The notes beneath the pieces were generated by a model, which saw nothing but the letters and a program-made list of their open reading frames with translations, did not search any database and was not told where the DNA came from. Below, piece by piece: positions 49,263-62,445 of a stretch of DNA of 64,000 bases (the first letter of the stretch is position 1; each line of letters begins with the position of its first letter). Source of the stretch: Anaeramoeba flamelloides. Lineage: Eukaryota > Metamonada > Anaeramoebidae. A program made the position numbers and the translations under genes. The stretch spans positions 2,728,001-2,792,000 of the forward strand of contig JANTQA010000026.1 in NCBI GenBank assembly GCA_027625915.1, read 5' to 3'.

Positions 49263-49914
49263 ATTTTAAAATTAAACTATATATTTATTTATTTGTTGAT
49301 TTGTATTTGTTGATATATATTTAATGTTTTAAATGTTTTTATATTAATTTATTGGTTATCAAAATTAAGTAATTTATTATTATTATAAAATCAGAGTTGT
49401 TCTTAAAAAAAAGATATCTATGAATAATTCGATATTTTAGAATGTGTTTATAATACAAAGTTTTTCAAAAAGTGAAGACTTTTTAAAAACTTTTATCCAC
49501 TTTCAGTTGTTCTTCTTCTCTTTTCCTTTTATTTTACTCAGAAAAACTAGATTTTAAAGGTTTTTTCTCATCATCCAATAATAAAAATAAAAAAATAGTC
49601 TTTTTTTCATTTTGATTATTTAACTGTGAATGTAATTTATTCCCTTCCAAAAAAAAAAAAAAACAATATCTATTTTAGATTCAAGTTCAGCATTGAAATG
49701 AGTGTTATTCTGTTTGATCCTAATAATAGTATGGTATTTTACTTTTTTAAAAAAAAAATGAAAAAAAAACTATTTTTTATTTATTTATTTATTTAGAGAA
49801 TCGGGTAATTAAAGAAAAATGAATCAAATATATAAAAAAGAGAGAGAGAGATAAAGTTATTAAAATATATAAAAAATAATACTATAATTTACATGATCTA
49901 ATTAAAAACTATCA
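49263..49914. other. Spacer, no gene seen
   Basis: A/T-rich with short homopolymers and a (GA)n run near 49840. Nothing else is recognised. Confidence 0.45.
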
Positions 49915-50115
49915 ACTTTCGTTAGGTTTTGCAGAATTTGAAAGAATTAAGTAAAATCAATGAATTTAACTAAATTATTTCGAATTCTGGAAAATCGTTG
50001 TTAGGTTTTCTTGAGTTTTCCGTTTATCTGGATGTTCGATAGATTTAACAAATATAATAGAAAACCCCAAGAAAACCAAGGCAATTTACGGCACTTGACG
50101 ACACTCCACAGAATA
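49915..50115. mobile_element. Palindromic (foldback) element, compact copy
   Basis: The first part is a hairpin (GTTAGGTTTTGCAGAATTTG, then its complement AAATTATTTCGAATTCTGGA). It is followed by GTTAGGTTTTCTTGAGTTTT and its complement AAAACCCCAAGAAAACCAAG, ending CGACACTCCACAG. Both modules of the 10741-11105 element are present, in reverse order and without the long central hairpin. Confidence 0.65.
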
Positions 50116-52824
50116 CACAAGAGGGGTAAAAACCCGATAAAAGGATTATAAATTATAGAGAAAAATTCCACAATAGGTGATTAATAAATTGGTATTATGC
50201 GACTCTCGGGGAGAAAAAATTGTTTTATAAGAAATAATTTTTTTTTTCCTCTTTTTCAAGATTTTGTTAATTATCAAAATTTCATAGATTAAATTTTTTT
50301 TTTTTGATTTTTTATGAAAAAAATGTTTTAATCTTGATAATTATAATATTATTAAGAATATATTGATAATATCAAGGTAATAAAGATTATCATCAATATT
50401 TCAATAATTATATGGATTTTTTTTTTTTTATTTTCCAATTACCAAAAACATCTAAGATAAAAGTTGATTAATTTTAGGATAATTCACTTACATATTAAAC
50501 AGATCACGTTTTAAACAGGAATGGTATTTTCTTAAAAATGTATATTTATATTTGATTTACAATATTTTACAATATAAAAACTATATTGTCTTTGTGTCTG
50601 CATTCAATGATATGTTATAGTGTATAGATACAAAATTTGAAAAAAATAAAATAGAATAACATACAATTTATTTACGAAAAATATATATAAATGGGTACAA
50701 GAAATCAAAAAAAAAAGTATTTAATAAATTCTTATAAAATTCTTTCAAAGTATATTTATACCCTTAAATCTGAATATATATATATCGTTATTGTTTTCGT
50801 TTGGTAAAAATATTTTAGGATAATGATATTAACAGTATATTTCACATTTCTTTTAGTATTTCAGAATATTTTTTCGATTTCTACAAGGTTTAGGGTGATT
50901 TATAACTCGAAAATGCCAGTTTTATCATTTTAAATAAATAATTTATTAGTTTAAGTTTATTCTGATCAGTTTATTAGAATTTTCAAACCAAAAATATGAA
51001 AAAAAAAAATAATTTATCAAACAGATTATCAATTATATCATATATGATACAATAATTTAAAAAATCAATTAAACTTTTAATTTTTTATTGAAGATTTAGC
51101 CTTAGTTTCTAAATTAAACCCCTTAGCATTCAGTGAAAGATAAAAATTCAGAAATCAAATACCCAACAAGCGAATCTGAAATGCAAGCTCTTTTTATTGA
51201 GAATTCGATACAAACTAAATTCTTCAGCTAGTGAATGATATTAAAATGACCGCTCATATAATTATTGACTTAAAAGAATACTGAGTATGTGGATTTTTTT
51301 TTTTTTTAATAATTAAAGATCAAAGATTTTTTTCTCTAAAATTTATATATTTCAATAATAGTATTTTTTCTCCTGGTAACTAATGTGAATTTTATCTTGA
51401 AAAGTTTTGAAATTTAATAATGTATTCTTTTTATTTTACTTTATAAATTATTTTAAAAAATAATAAAATTTCAGGAAAGGTTTCAATATTTTCAAATATC
51501 AGGTGGATAACTGGCCTAATCCGTGGTAAAAAAAAGAAAAAAAAATAGACTAAATTTTTTTGGATTAATAAATAATATGCTTGTAAAAATCCTAAAAAAT
51601 TTACTTTTTGATGACTTTTCTTCAAGAGACAATATAAAAATCATTTTTTCTCTTTACTGGTATTTGAATTATAAATGGATAAAATTTCTTCACTTTATTT
51701 TCCAGATGTTCTTTTATTAGTTTGAGTTCTCAAGGAAGTGGGTTGTAATTTGATACTTTGATTGAAAAATGAAATTGAAAATTAAGTGAAAATTGTTCCC
51801 GTTTATATTTCAAATACCAGTATTATATACTATTTTTCTTCTCACTAAAATAAAATTTAAGAATCATTCAAACTACACGATGATCAATTTTAATTTCTAA
51901 ATTTATCAATTAAAAGAGATTTAAAATCAAAATAATTCCGAAGATACTTATTTTCTCAATACTGAAATTCTCAACTCAAGTTTCAGACGATTAGTTGTAC
52001 AAAAATTTAAGAGAAAGTGGGGGGTAAACAATCACATCAAAAATTTAAAATTACTCTCTATTTTTTTCGAACTCTGTTTGGAAAAAACAGAAATACAAAA
52101 ATGAAAATTCTTTACCATTTCTTATTTGAATATTTGTACGATCCGAAAATACCCAAAACGAACAAAACCCCTAGAAAAAAATCCTCAAACACCTTTTCAA
52201 GAACAAAAGAAAAAAGCGTAATTGATCAGGAAACAAGTTGATGATGCTCTTGGCACAAGGTCAAAGAGAATGTGTTCTCTACAATTCTACAAATCAAAAA
52301 AGGAACATGATCTCACCAATTAAATAAAATACCCCAAAATAGATAGCCTAATATTATTGCCTTTATATAACAATCAAAAAATTTTTTTATTGGACACGTC
52401 GATTATGTTCTTGTAACACAACCAAAAAGAATTTGTTGTAAATAATGTTACAATTCAAAAAAAGCAAAATCTCAAATTGTAATTGTGGTTACAAAAACAA
52501 AAAGGATTTGACAATTTCTTGAAAATAATTCTTGAATAAGATGGGGGAAATTTCATTCAAGTTTTGGAATTTAAACATAAAAACCACAGAAACACTCATC
52601 TTAAAATTCAAAACTATTATTTGTGGAAAATAAATTTAACAAATTGTCCTTTTAGCTTTCCCAAAAAATTAATTGACAGAAATCAAATTAGTCATGTAAG
52701 TTAAACTCAAAATTTGGAAATTTTTTGGTGTATTTAACATTTGTTTTAAAAGGAATATTCAGTTTAAATTCATTTTTTCTACTTGTGACTTTTCCGAAAG
52801 TTTTTCAAAAAAACAAATCCCCAA
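50116..52824. other. Spacer upstream of the PARP gene, no gene seen
   Basis: A/T-rich. A 74-codon frame at 52017-52241 (GTG start; MGGKQS if read from there) is slightly less biased, but it shows no domain and has no ATG. The final stretch before 52825 is the leader of the PARP gene. Confidence 0.45.
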
Positions 52825-55800
52825 ATGTCAATCAATTCAGAAATTTCAAAACTAAAAAAACAATTTTCCAATTTCGAGAGTTTCAAAATCACTCACCTTG
52901 AAATGGAACAAACCTTGAATTTGACGTACACACACAACTCAAATCGTTACCGATTTAGTGTTTTTCTGTTTGATTATCCATCTTCCCTTCCAAAATTGTC
53001 ATCGGAAAACACAAAATTGCAAGTAAGAAAATTTTCTTTTTTTATTCAAAACAACAAACCCAAGTAGGAACTGCTTGTTAAAGAAAAAAAAACTCTTAAT
53101 GTTATTTGTTATCTTAAATTTGTTCTTTAACATTCCAAAAACATTAGACTATAGCAAATAAAACAAACAATCAAAAAGGGAAAAAACTTGCACAAGTCGT
53201 TCAAACAATGCTTAGTGGTATGAGTTTTTTTTTTTTTTTTTTTTAAAAAAAACAAGTGTCTTGATTGAAAAAAAGAAAAGTGAAAAAAAAAAGAATCTTT
53301 TTCTCCGTTTTCTTTCTCCTTTATCAAATACCTTTCTTTTTTGACTTTTTTTCTTTTCTTTCTTTCAACAGAACTTTCACAAGAATTCTCTTTAGATCTT
53401 GATTTTAAAAAAATTTCGATTGTAAAAGAAGAATACAATTCATACGATTCCGATTATACAAGTGGTACCGAATCAAGCTACTTTGAAGAAAGCGAAACCA
53501 CGGAAGACTCTTATCAAGATCCTGAATCTAACGAAAACAACTTTCTTTCAGAAGAAGAAGAATTTGAGATGGAATTTGGCTTAGGAGGAGGCATTTCAAA
53601 AAATGGCAACAAATTGCTGAAGGAAGATCTTGAACAAGCAGAAATGCTTTTTGAGAAGAGTGTTCAATATTTTGAAAAGCTTAGTACACTTAAAATGGAA
53701 TTGGACGTCAGCTTTTTAGGTCCAAATTATGCAGACGCTTTAGGTATTGACGAAAGAAGACCAATTAATATCGTTTTTGATTTCTCAGGTAAGAATTTTT
53801 CCTTCTTTTTTAGATTCAGAGCAACAAACCCAAGTAATAACCGCCTGCTAACAAAAAAAAAAAAATTTCACAAAGGAAAATTAAGTTCCAGGTTCGAAGA
53901 GAGTTCTTCAGATACATTATAAATACTACCATTTTGTTTTGGTTAAAGTTCAGGTGATCGTTTATCAACAGACTCAATAAAATTATTTTTACAAAAATAA
54001 TTATTTTAATCTGGGGATAAAAGATCGTATCCATCTTAGCCAAGGTAAAATGATAGTATTTGTGGTGAGTCTGAAGTATTCGTTTAGAGCATCCGTCCTG
54101 AAGGGACTACTATTGATAGAAAAAATCTTGTAGTAAATTTAATAGCAAATTCAATAAAATATTACCACATCTTTGAAATTGAAAAATAAAGTAAAAATCT
54201 GATTACTACAAGACCAAACTGACTTTGAATGCTCTTTTCCGAACTGGTTTATTGTTTTTTAAAAGTTTGATAGCCTTTTCTCACATTTTTGAAAAGTTCA
54301 AAAATCCAACATAACATATTTCCGAAATTATTTCAAAATCGAAATATTTTCTTTTAAAGAAGAAAGAAATGTTATTGCCTGTAAAGTAGGCTAACAAAAA
54401 TACACTTTAAAAACCAAACCACAAAGTTTTCAAATAACTCAATCTAAAAAATCTACTTAATTTCAAATAAAATTACAATAATTATTTTAAACTTGAAAAA
54501 AATATAACTTTTGATCCAAAGAACAGTTCAAATCATTTTTTTCTCTTTATTGAATAAAAAAATCCATCAAAATTGATCAAACAATCAAATTAAAAATTCT
54601 CCCAATTACTTTTTTAAAACCTGGAAAATTCAACATAAAAATCTAAAAAAATATTTCTTAATTTGATTATTTTTAGTCAATAATTAATAACACAATCTTA
54701 TTTTTTTCAGTATACCAGTAATAACCTAAAGATTAAATATCCCAATAATATTTATTATTATTTCTCAATTTTGTAAAGAATTTCAAACAAACAAAAAGAA
54801 TTCAAATAAATAATTCTAATAAAAAAAATAATAGATATGATAAAATAACAAATTTTAATACAAACAGTTCCTTGTTTTATACTTGTAATATTTGAAAAAG
54901 AATATTACTTAAATTTATTAAATTTCTTGAAATTTAATAAATATTTGTAAAGAAAATAAATATTCAATTATTTCCTGATCTTCAAGGATTCAAAATTTGA
55001 TTTATTTTTCTTGTATTTTTAAAAGAATATTAAAGTTTCATTGTTATTTGCTCATACAAGGGCTATCTGAAATTACTCAGAGTGAGATTTCTTCAAAATT
55101 AAACTGTTTTTCTTTTTGGTACTTTGGCCCAAAAATTCAAATAAAAAGGATCTAATCTTTTTACTAGAAATTTCATTGGGGAAAAATGAACTTTGTCTAA
55201 AAATATTAATCACCAATGCCCAAATTTTTTGAATGGGGTTTATTTATATGTAAAGTATTTCCAAAAAAGTGTGGAATATTTTTTTTAAATTTCATCAAAA
55301 ATCCTCTTTGTTAGTGGAGGTATTCGTAAATTGGTAATAATATCAAATTAAGTGAAATATTAATATCTTTTATTGATGTAGTAACATACTAACACAAAAA
55401 TTGAATTATTATCAATAATCAATAAATGATTGTTAATAATTTTATATATTTAAAAAGTTTTATGGGGTTTGGGCTTAATAGATATAATTTAAAATAAATT
55501 TCCCCTTCTTTTTTGGAAATAGTTTATATGTGTGTGTATGTGTGTTTCTGTATATGTGTATGTATATTCATTATTAACTAATTGATTTTAAAAAAATTAA
55601 CAAACATTTATATTACTTTCAATATATATATATATATTTATTATTTCTAGTTGGATATATTGATGGTAACGATTTGCCAACAATTGAATTATTTCAAGGT
55701 GATAGTACAAAAAAAGAAACTTTTGGATTGGAATTTCAGCTTCGAGAAATTTTATTAAAATTTTTAAAAAAAACAAACCAATATTATCAAAAGCTCTCGA

Positions 55801-57266
55801 CTTTAAGACTCAAAAAGCCAAAAAAAAATGCTTTGAAAAAAAAATTAAGTATAAGTATTCTGAAGGAGAAAGAGAAAGAAATGAATCAAGAAAGCACTGG
55901 AGGAGGTTGGTTTTTTAATAAAAAGAAAGGCAAAAAAGAAAAAGTAATAGAATTAGATATTAAGAATAAAGATTGGACTGATGAAAACCTTAAACAATTA
56001 CAAAATATGGGGTTTAATAAATATGAATCAATTGGCGCACTAATAATGAGTCAAAATAAGGTATTTGGCGCAACCAATTTGCTTATTGAAGAAGATCGAT
56101 TAACTTTGGATCGAAAGGGAAGAGAGGCGGTTTTTGGATCTCAAAAAAAAAAATTACCTATCTTGGATGGAGACTCTAAAATTTCACTCGATGGCGTTCG
56201 ACAAAGTTACATTCGTGGATCCATTTCAAATTCCAAGGAAATAAATCTTGAATCCTTTATCCCCGGTGACAATTTCATTATCGATGTATATGATTACGCA
56301 ACCGCAAGGATTAGAAACTGTACCAATTACTGTATGATTTGTGGTAACTGGCTAAAAACACAGGGGCTCAAGCCAACCTGCTGTGATGAGCCTGCCTGTA
56401 TTTTCAGACATCAAGAAATGGGGTTGGGCGTAAATGTTTCTGCAGAAATCGCCAAGACACCAGATCTCGTTGATTTTCTCATTTCCACTGCATTTTCTGC
56501 TGCATCTTCAAATAGGCGTGAAAATATTTTTAACCCCTTCCCACCCGAATATATGAAACAGGGCGGGAAAGTAAAAGACTTTGATCGAATTCAAAAAGCT
56601 TTAAATTCCCTTCCCTCTGTCGATGAAATGGCAATGTTCAAAAGAAATGAGAAAAAATTAAGAAAGGAATTGGAATCGAAAAATAAAGATTCATATCGTT
56701 TGTTAAGATGGCTTTTAACGACCAATAGATCCCATTTAATTAAAATCCCAAAGCAATACCAAATCAACGAATTTGGTACAGACTTTCAATGGATCTTGCT
56801 CTCTGCTCATCCCAAAAAGGAGGCAAAGTTTTTAGAATTGAAAAAAAAATATAAAAGTTCAGTTTTTGCTTTTCATGGTAGTTCTGGTGAAAATTGGTTT
56901 AGCATCCTCAGGGTTGGTTTAAAAAATTATTCCAATACTAAAAATATGGTTTGTGGTGCAGCATACGGCCCCGGTATCTATTTAGCTCCTACGCCAAGTA
57001 CCTCGATGGGTTATGCTAAAACGGGGCAAGGTTGGAGTAAATCTAGAATCGGCTCTGGTAATATTAATTGCATGGCTATCTGTGAAATTGTTAAAGATAA
57101 AACAGTCGTAGCAAAGCCATATTACGTAATCCCTAACGAAGACTTAGTAATGACTAGAATCTTTATTGTTAATTTTACTAGCAACCGTTCAACACAATTT
57201 AAACCTAATGTTTTGCATCAAAAAATCCCTCAGATATTAAGTGGAATAAAAAAAGAACGGTGGTAA
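52825..57266 (+). CDS. PARP6/8-type mono-ADP-ribosyltransferase with UBA domain, four exons
   Basis: 766 residues from exons 52825-53022, 53148-53217, 53372-53788 and 55651-57266; all junctions keep frame. The start is a true ATG. Residues 1-66 look like an RWD/UBC-type fold (FLFDYPSSLPKL). Next comes an acidic linker (about 100-150). LFEKSVQYFEKLSTLKMELDV and FGLEFQLREILLKFL follow, as in PARP6/8. A UBA domain lies at about 336-376 (WTDENLKQLQNMGFNKYESIGAL). A Cys cluster at about 456-478 (NYCMICGNWLK, then CCDEPACIFRHQEMGLG) probably binds zinc. The ART fold has His637 in FHGSSGENWFSILRVGLKN and Tyr672 in YGPGIYLAP. The third triad position (about 732, MTRIFIV) is hydrophobic instead of Glu, so only mono-ADP-ribosylation is expected. 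It transfers ADP-ribose from NAD+; targets are unknown. Intron 3 (53789-55650) is enlarged by a repeat. Confidence 0.9.
54137..55258 (+). mobile_element. 1.1-kb dispersed element, copy 2, inside PARP intron 3
   Basis: Collinear with 41069-42200, in the same orientation relative to its host gene. It fills most of the 1862-bp intron. Its right end reads AATGGGGTTTATTTATATG, a Tc1/mariner-like terminus. No intact frame is seen. Confidence 0.6.
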
Positions 57267-58299
57267 ACTTTTTTTTTTTTAATTTTGTAATTTCTTGATT
57301 TTCATAATCAAGCTTGATCAAAAAATATTACTAGTTTATAATTTTTTCTTTAAAAAACTGAAATATATATATATAAATATATTATATTTGTGTTTTCACT
57401 ATTTTCAATTATAATAACATTCTTTTTTTTCGGTTATCCATTATTTTCATTTTTTATATTTTTAAAAACAAGTTTATATCTCTATTTATCAATATATTTA
57501 TATATTTAAATATTAAAAAGGAAAAGAAATATAAATTTTTTTATTTCACTAATTTATATTTTTCTAGAATTGCGTTACAAAAATTTTTAATATTATCAAA
57601 TAAAAAAATTAAATAAAAAATAAATAAATTTCAAAAAAACATTTTTTATCTCTATTTATTTTTAAAGATTCAGTGACATATTATTTTTTAGTAAATTTTT
57701 AAAAAAAAAAAAACAAAAAATCAGCTATTAAACTAAAAATTCATTTAACAATTAAATGATCAATAAAATTTTTCAATTCAAAAAATATCATTTCTAAACA
57801 GCTATTAGAAATAAAAAAACTAAATACAAAATGATTTACTTTGTGGCAAGAAAAGAATCGTGTTTACTGATGATTTTCCAAACTGATATAAAATAAATCT
57901 CATAAAAATAATCCAAAAATCACAAATTTTGATTTATTTTTTTAAAAATATTCAATTTTTCCTTTACCATTGAAATATGAAGAGTAAAACAAGATTTTTT
58001 TTTTTTTTTTTTTTGATTAGATTTGAAGGAGCTAGTCTCTATTAAATTTTTGTACCGAAATTTAATAGAGATTGAGAAACTTTTTGACAATTAAACTAAA
58101 ATTCAAAATTTTCCACACAGCTAAAATGTTCCAAACAATCACAATAATACAATTTCATTGAAATTGGAGATAATTTTGATTTTTGGAAAATATGAAAATC
58201 ATTTTTTCATCTTTAAGTTTTTGTTTTCATTTCATTGTTTGAATTACGTAATTAGTTTCGTTCGATCAATTTTTTTTTGAATAATTGATATTATGTTAA
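57267..58299. other. Spacer after PARP, with a hairpin
   Basis: A/T-rich. At 58035-58072 a nearly perfect hairpin (TCTCTATTAAATTT, 8-base loop, AAATTTAATAGAGA) is flanked by CTAGTC. The arm motif AATTTAATAGAGAT with TAGTCCCTT recurs at 9168-9196 and, diverged, near 58718. Confidence 0.45.
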
Positions 58300-58630
58300 A
58301 GTCAAGTTGTTCCAAATAGAAGAACTCAAATAAAATTAGTTGATAGTATCTAACCCTTTGATCGATCAATAATCCTAATAGAATTTCAACAAATTTACCA
58401 ATGTATTTTTTTGTTTTGCTCTCTCCAAAATTTTTAACACACCCTGATTTATTTGTATTGATAATTATTTATTTATTGTTTTGTAAGTATTGTAATTTAT
58501 AAACAAGTGATAATATTTCAATTATTGAATGGTTATAATTTGGTAAATCTTCTTGAATTAATTAAATAAGTTTTTTTTTTCACAAATCGAATTTTGGTGT
58601 GTTAAAAATTTTGAGTTGGGGTTTACTTAG
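58300..58630 (+). mobile_element. 0.5-kb dispersed element, partial copy C
   Basis: Shares TTTGATCGATCAATAATCCT, AATTTCAACAAATTTACCAA, AAAATTTTTAACACACCCTG and a GGGGTTTACTTAG terminus with copies at 34239 and 48745. The 5' half of the family is missing or too diverged. Confidence 0.55.
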
Positions 58631-58958
58631 ATTTGAAAGGCCCTTGAAATTTTAAATATTAAAATTATTTCTAGTTAGGGAATCCTTATTTGGAAATTGA
58701 TCAAAAAAAAAAATAATAGAGACTAATCCCTTAAGACAATTGAATTTCCAATTTTTTGACAAAAAGAAAAATAAATAATTGGTATTTTTAAACTTCAGGG
58801 GTTGAAAAAAAATGGAGAAAATGAATTTTCCTTATGATCACTATCCAAAGTTTTCAAATCATTAATCTATAGAAATGATAACAGGTTTTTAGAAACAGTT
58901 AAATCGCTTTTAAATGGATAATTATACGTTTTTAATTTTACAAATTACTTCTGAATAA

Positions 58959-59003
<45 letters not shown>

Positions 59004-61549
59004 GAAACGATGATTGTTAAAATATTTTTTTTCCTAAAAATCATCTTTTTTTGAGTTTATTATTATTTAAAAAAAAAAACTAGTTTATTTTTACCCCTTT
59101 CAAAAAATCAATTGTTGAGATGTTTTCTATAATAGAATATATTTATATTTATATGAAACCCATTAAAATTACTAAAAAAGGTTTGAGGATAGGGAGAAAA
59201 AGATTCATTTAATAATAATAATAATTTATTATAGTTCAGAAAAATGTTTATTGTAGAGTTATTGTTGATAATTATTATTGATTTTTTTCCAAAATCTGAA
59301 TGGATGTATTTTGGTAACTCAGATTTGGTTGGTAATAGGGTGCTTTTAATTTCTGTTTAACTTAAGTATAGAAAATAAAATTTTGACTCATTCTATTTGA
59401 TTGTAAAATCTTTATAAATTCATTAATCTATTAAACAATAATCATTAAAAATAGATTTTGGCAATAAAAAAATAATAATTTTTATATATTTCTGATCGAT
59501 TTTTAATATTTATAAAAAGAATTCTAACAAAAATTTTTGTTTCAATTAATTTTTTTGCAACTTTTCCTATTTAGTTGGGGATAATATATATATCACAGAA
59601 GGGCGATTTTTTTGATTTCTTTATATATGTTTTACATGCCAGAATGATGTGGAAAATTCGTTTGTCCTCTGGATATATATATTTAATCAAAACACAAAAA
59701 AGGGTGAGCAAATATAATTTTGAATTGGTAAAATAGTTAAATTTTGAACACAGTTCTTCACAAAATAGTAATTTTAAAAAAAAAAAAATAATTCTTTTTC
59801 CTAGTAAACAAAGAGTTTACATTTTTCAAGAGTTTTAAACTGAAAACCTACTTTTAATTGTTTTAGTGATTTAAAAATGGAAGAAACATTTTTTTCATGG
59901 TTTTATATACAAAAAATCCCACTTAAATGGGAATCACGAATTCCGATTATTATACATTGTTTTCAATGTAATTACTTCCTATCAGAATGTAATTGTTTTT
60001 TTTTTTGTTTGTTTTTTTTTTTTTGTTTTTTCGTTTGCTTTTTTTGACATCTGGTAAACAAAAAGTAATATTTCAAAAGAATTCAAGAGCTTTTTCAAAA
60101 AACAAAAAATAAAACAAGTGATGAATCGAAAAAAAAAACAGATAAAAAAGATTGAAAAATGGTATTTTATAGATCTTTTGTGATCTTCAAACTAAAATTT
60201 TTACTATCTATTAAACAGAAACGTATATATATGATGAGATGAAAAGGGGTCTAAAAACACATTTCGAATTCCTAGTATTTTAAAATATACTTTATGATAT
60301 TTGTAGTTGATTTAAATTGTTTTTCTTTTTCCTTTTTAATTTTTAACTTGTTTTTTTTTTCATTAAAAATAAAAAATTATAATTTAATAGATATATTATT
60401 AATCAATAGTGAGTTAAAGACGTTTTACAAAAAAACAATCATCTATAATACTCAGAAGGGCTTTTAACTTCGTAAATTCTTTTCATTTTTTATTGAATAT
60501 TTTTCAATGTGGTCAAAATTCTTTAACTACATAGATGTTTCTAAATCAGTTGAAAATTTAACCACTAATAAATAAAATTAAATATTTTAATAGATTTTTT
60601 TGAATATTAAGGAAATTTAAAAACTGAAATATGACTAAATATAATTTTTAGTTAACCTTTCTTTACAAAAAAAAAAACAATTAATTATAATTTCTTTAAG
60701 ATGGAAAAAATACCTGAAGAATTATATTGTTTAAATCTTATTTGCTGGGTTCTTCATGGTCAAATTTCTTTTTAAAACCAATTGTTTCATTTTATATAAA
60801 TTAGTATTTGTTTTTTACCCTTTGTAGATAATATATAATGTAATAAATACTATTATATATATATATATATACATTCTTCCCAATATATACATTTTATTGG
60901 AAGAATAGAATAAATGATATACATGTAATATTATATTCTTCTCAAAATACTTTTTCGTGTTACTTTAGATCTTTTTTTTTAAATTTAGATTAAAAAAATT
61001 TTTTTCATTTTCATTTTTGCAAAAAATATCAAATCAAAAAAAAATGTTTGAAAACTTCAAATGCATATCAAAAATTGAAGGCATGAAATTTGTTTTAAAA
61101 TGGATATAGTTGCTATTAAAATATTTTATGTAAACAATTTTAATTTTCCAAAGAAAAATGTGAAATTGTGAACGAGACATTTCAATGAAGATGTCAATTT
61201 TTTTTTTTAGATTTCATTTTTTAGAAATTTGTTTTTTTTTTCACATTGTAACTTTGAGGAGCCTAAACTCAATTTGTAAGTCTATTATTACTCATTTCGA
61301 AACAATTTTATGTGAGTGGTTCTTTAAAAAACCAAATTTTTCATTTTTGGTATATTGTACTTAGTGTGGAATAGAGTTTATATTCCATAAGGTATGTTAG
61401 TTAAGTAAAACAAAACTCAGAGAGTGGGTCAATAAAAGAGAGAAAATAGTAGAATGGGGTATCGTGGGAAAAGAAGAAATTAAAAAAAAAATATAGGTTG
61501 TGATGTTAACATCAAATTCCTATAAAAAAAGGCCAGATCATCAAAAGAA
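58631..61549. other. Intergenic spacer, no gene seen
   Basis: A/T-rich with an (AT)n microsatellite at about 58961-58997 and another near 60854-60872. The part 61340-61510 is somewhat less A/T-rich and contains a palindrome (TGGAATAGAGTTTATATTCCA, about 61368-61388), but no convincing exon. Confidence 0.45.
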
Positions 61550-62017
61550 GATGAAAACTGGGAGAAATTCATCACAATTCCCCAATTTCCCGGAATCCCC
61601 AGTTTAAACTTGTCAGACCCTAACTTGAAAATCATAGACAATACTATTCAAACTGAATTCTTTTATATACAGTCTGAATATATACATGTTTACATGAAAA
61701 CAACTGTCAAATTTCAAAATATAACCATACTGAAAAGGATAAATTTGTGATGTAGATGCTCTTTATTATAACTTTTACAGGATCCGACAAAACTCAAAAA
61801 AATGGAAAAAACCAAACATAAAAAAATCAAAATATTTAACTTTAACATCATTATCAAAGAAGATGCTGATGAATTGCGAAGGAAAATGAATATAAAAAAA
61901 AACTATGACCTCACTATAGAATACTTTCTGGCTAATATGATGCAACACAACACTTTAGGAAAAATTAACTTAAATTCAAATAATCCCTCATCAAGCAAAT
62001 ACACCTGGATCCAATAA
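61550..62017 (+). CDS. Hypothetical small protein, possible two-exon gene
   Basis: The second part is an open frame from an acceptor TTTTACAG at about 61781, through an in-frame ATG at 61802, to TAA at 62017. It contains KEDADELRRKMNIKK and TIEYFLANMMQHNTLG. Upstream, an ATG at 61550 opens a short frame (MKTGRNSSQFPNFPESP). With a GTTTAA donor at 61601 it would splice in phase to give about 95 residues. Without splicing, 61802-62017 alone encodes 71 residues. Composition is better than for surrounding chance frames, but I recognise no domain. The donor is poor, so the structure is uncertain. Confidence 0.3.
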
Positions 62018-62267
62018 AAATCAGTTTTTTTCTATTATTCATTTTTTAATTACTCTATTATTTTGCTTTATTTTTTTACAATCTTTTTTTTTTTTCTAAT
62101 TTTCAGTTTTTTTATTTTTTTAAAAGATTCTTTAAATTGTGTTTAAAATTTTTCGAATGACTGTATCTATACTTGACACTCTTTGGATCCGAAGACACAC
62201 ATTTAGTCAATTCAAAATTCTCTCTTTAATAGACTTAGTGTTTTTTTTTTGACATTTAACCCTTCAT

Positions 62268-62445
62268 AATAAAGCACATCTCAAAAATTTTTAACACAAT
62301 CTTGTTTTTTATTTGGATTAATAATTATTATTTTTTGTTTTGTGAGTATTGTAAATGCTAAACAATTGTTAACATTTCAATTAGTTTATGGTTCTAATTT
62401 GGGATTTCTTCTTGAATTGATTTAATAGGATTTTTTTTCAGGATT
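62268..62445 (+). mobile_element. 0.5-kb dispersed element, partial copy D
   Basis: Matches the 3' part of copy C (TCTCAAAAATTTTTAACACA, then TTTTGTGAGTATTGTAAAT, AACATTTCAATTA and TTCTTCTTGAATTGATT). Nothing is coding inside. Confidence 0.5.

Noticed and set aside
52017-52241. 74-codon frame reading MGGKQS from a GTG
   Set aside because: No ATG, a weak AAAG acceptor, no domain and no continuation; nothing beyond an open frame supports a gene.
52825-53067. Reading the first PARP exon as a stand-alone 80-residue gene
   Set aside because: A GTAAGA donor at 53023 and in-phase downstream exons give one continuous 766-residue protein.
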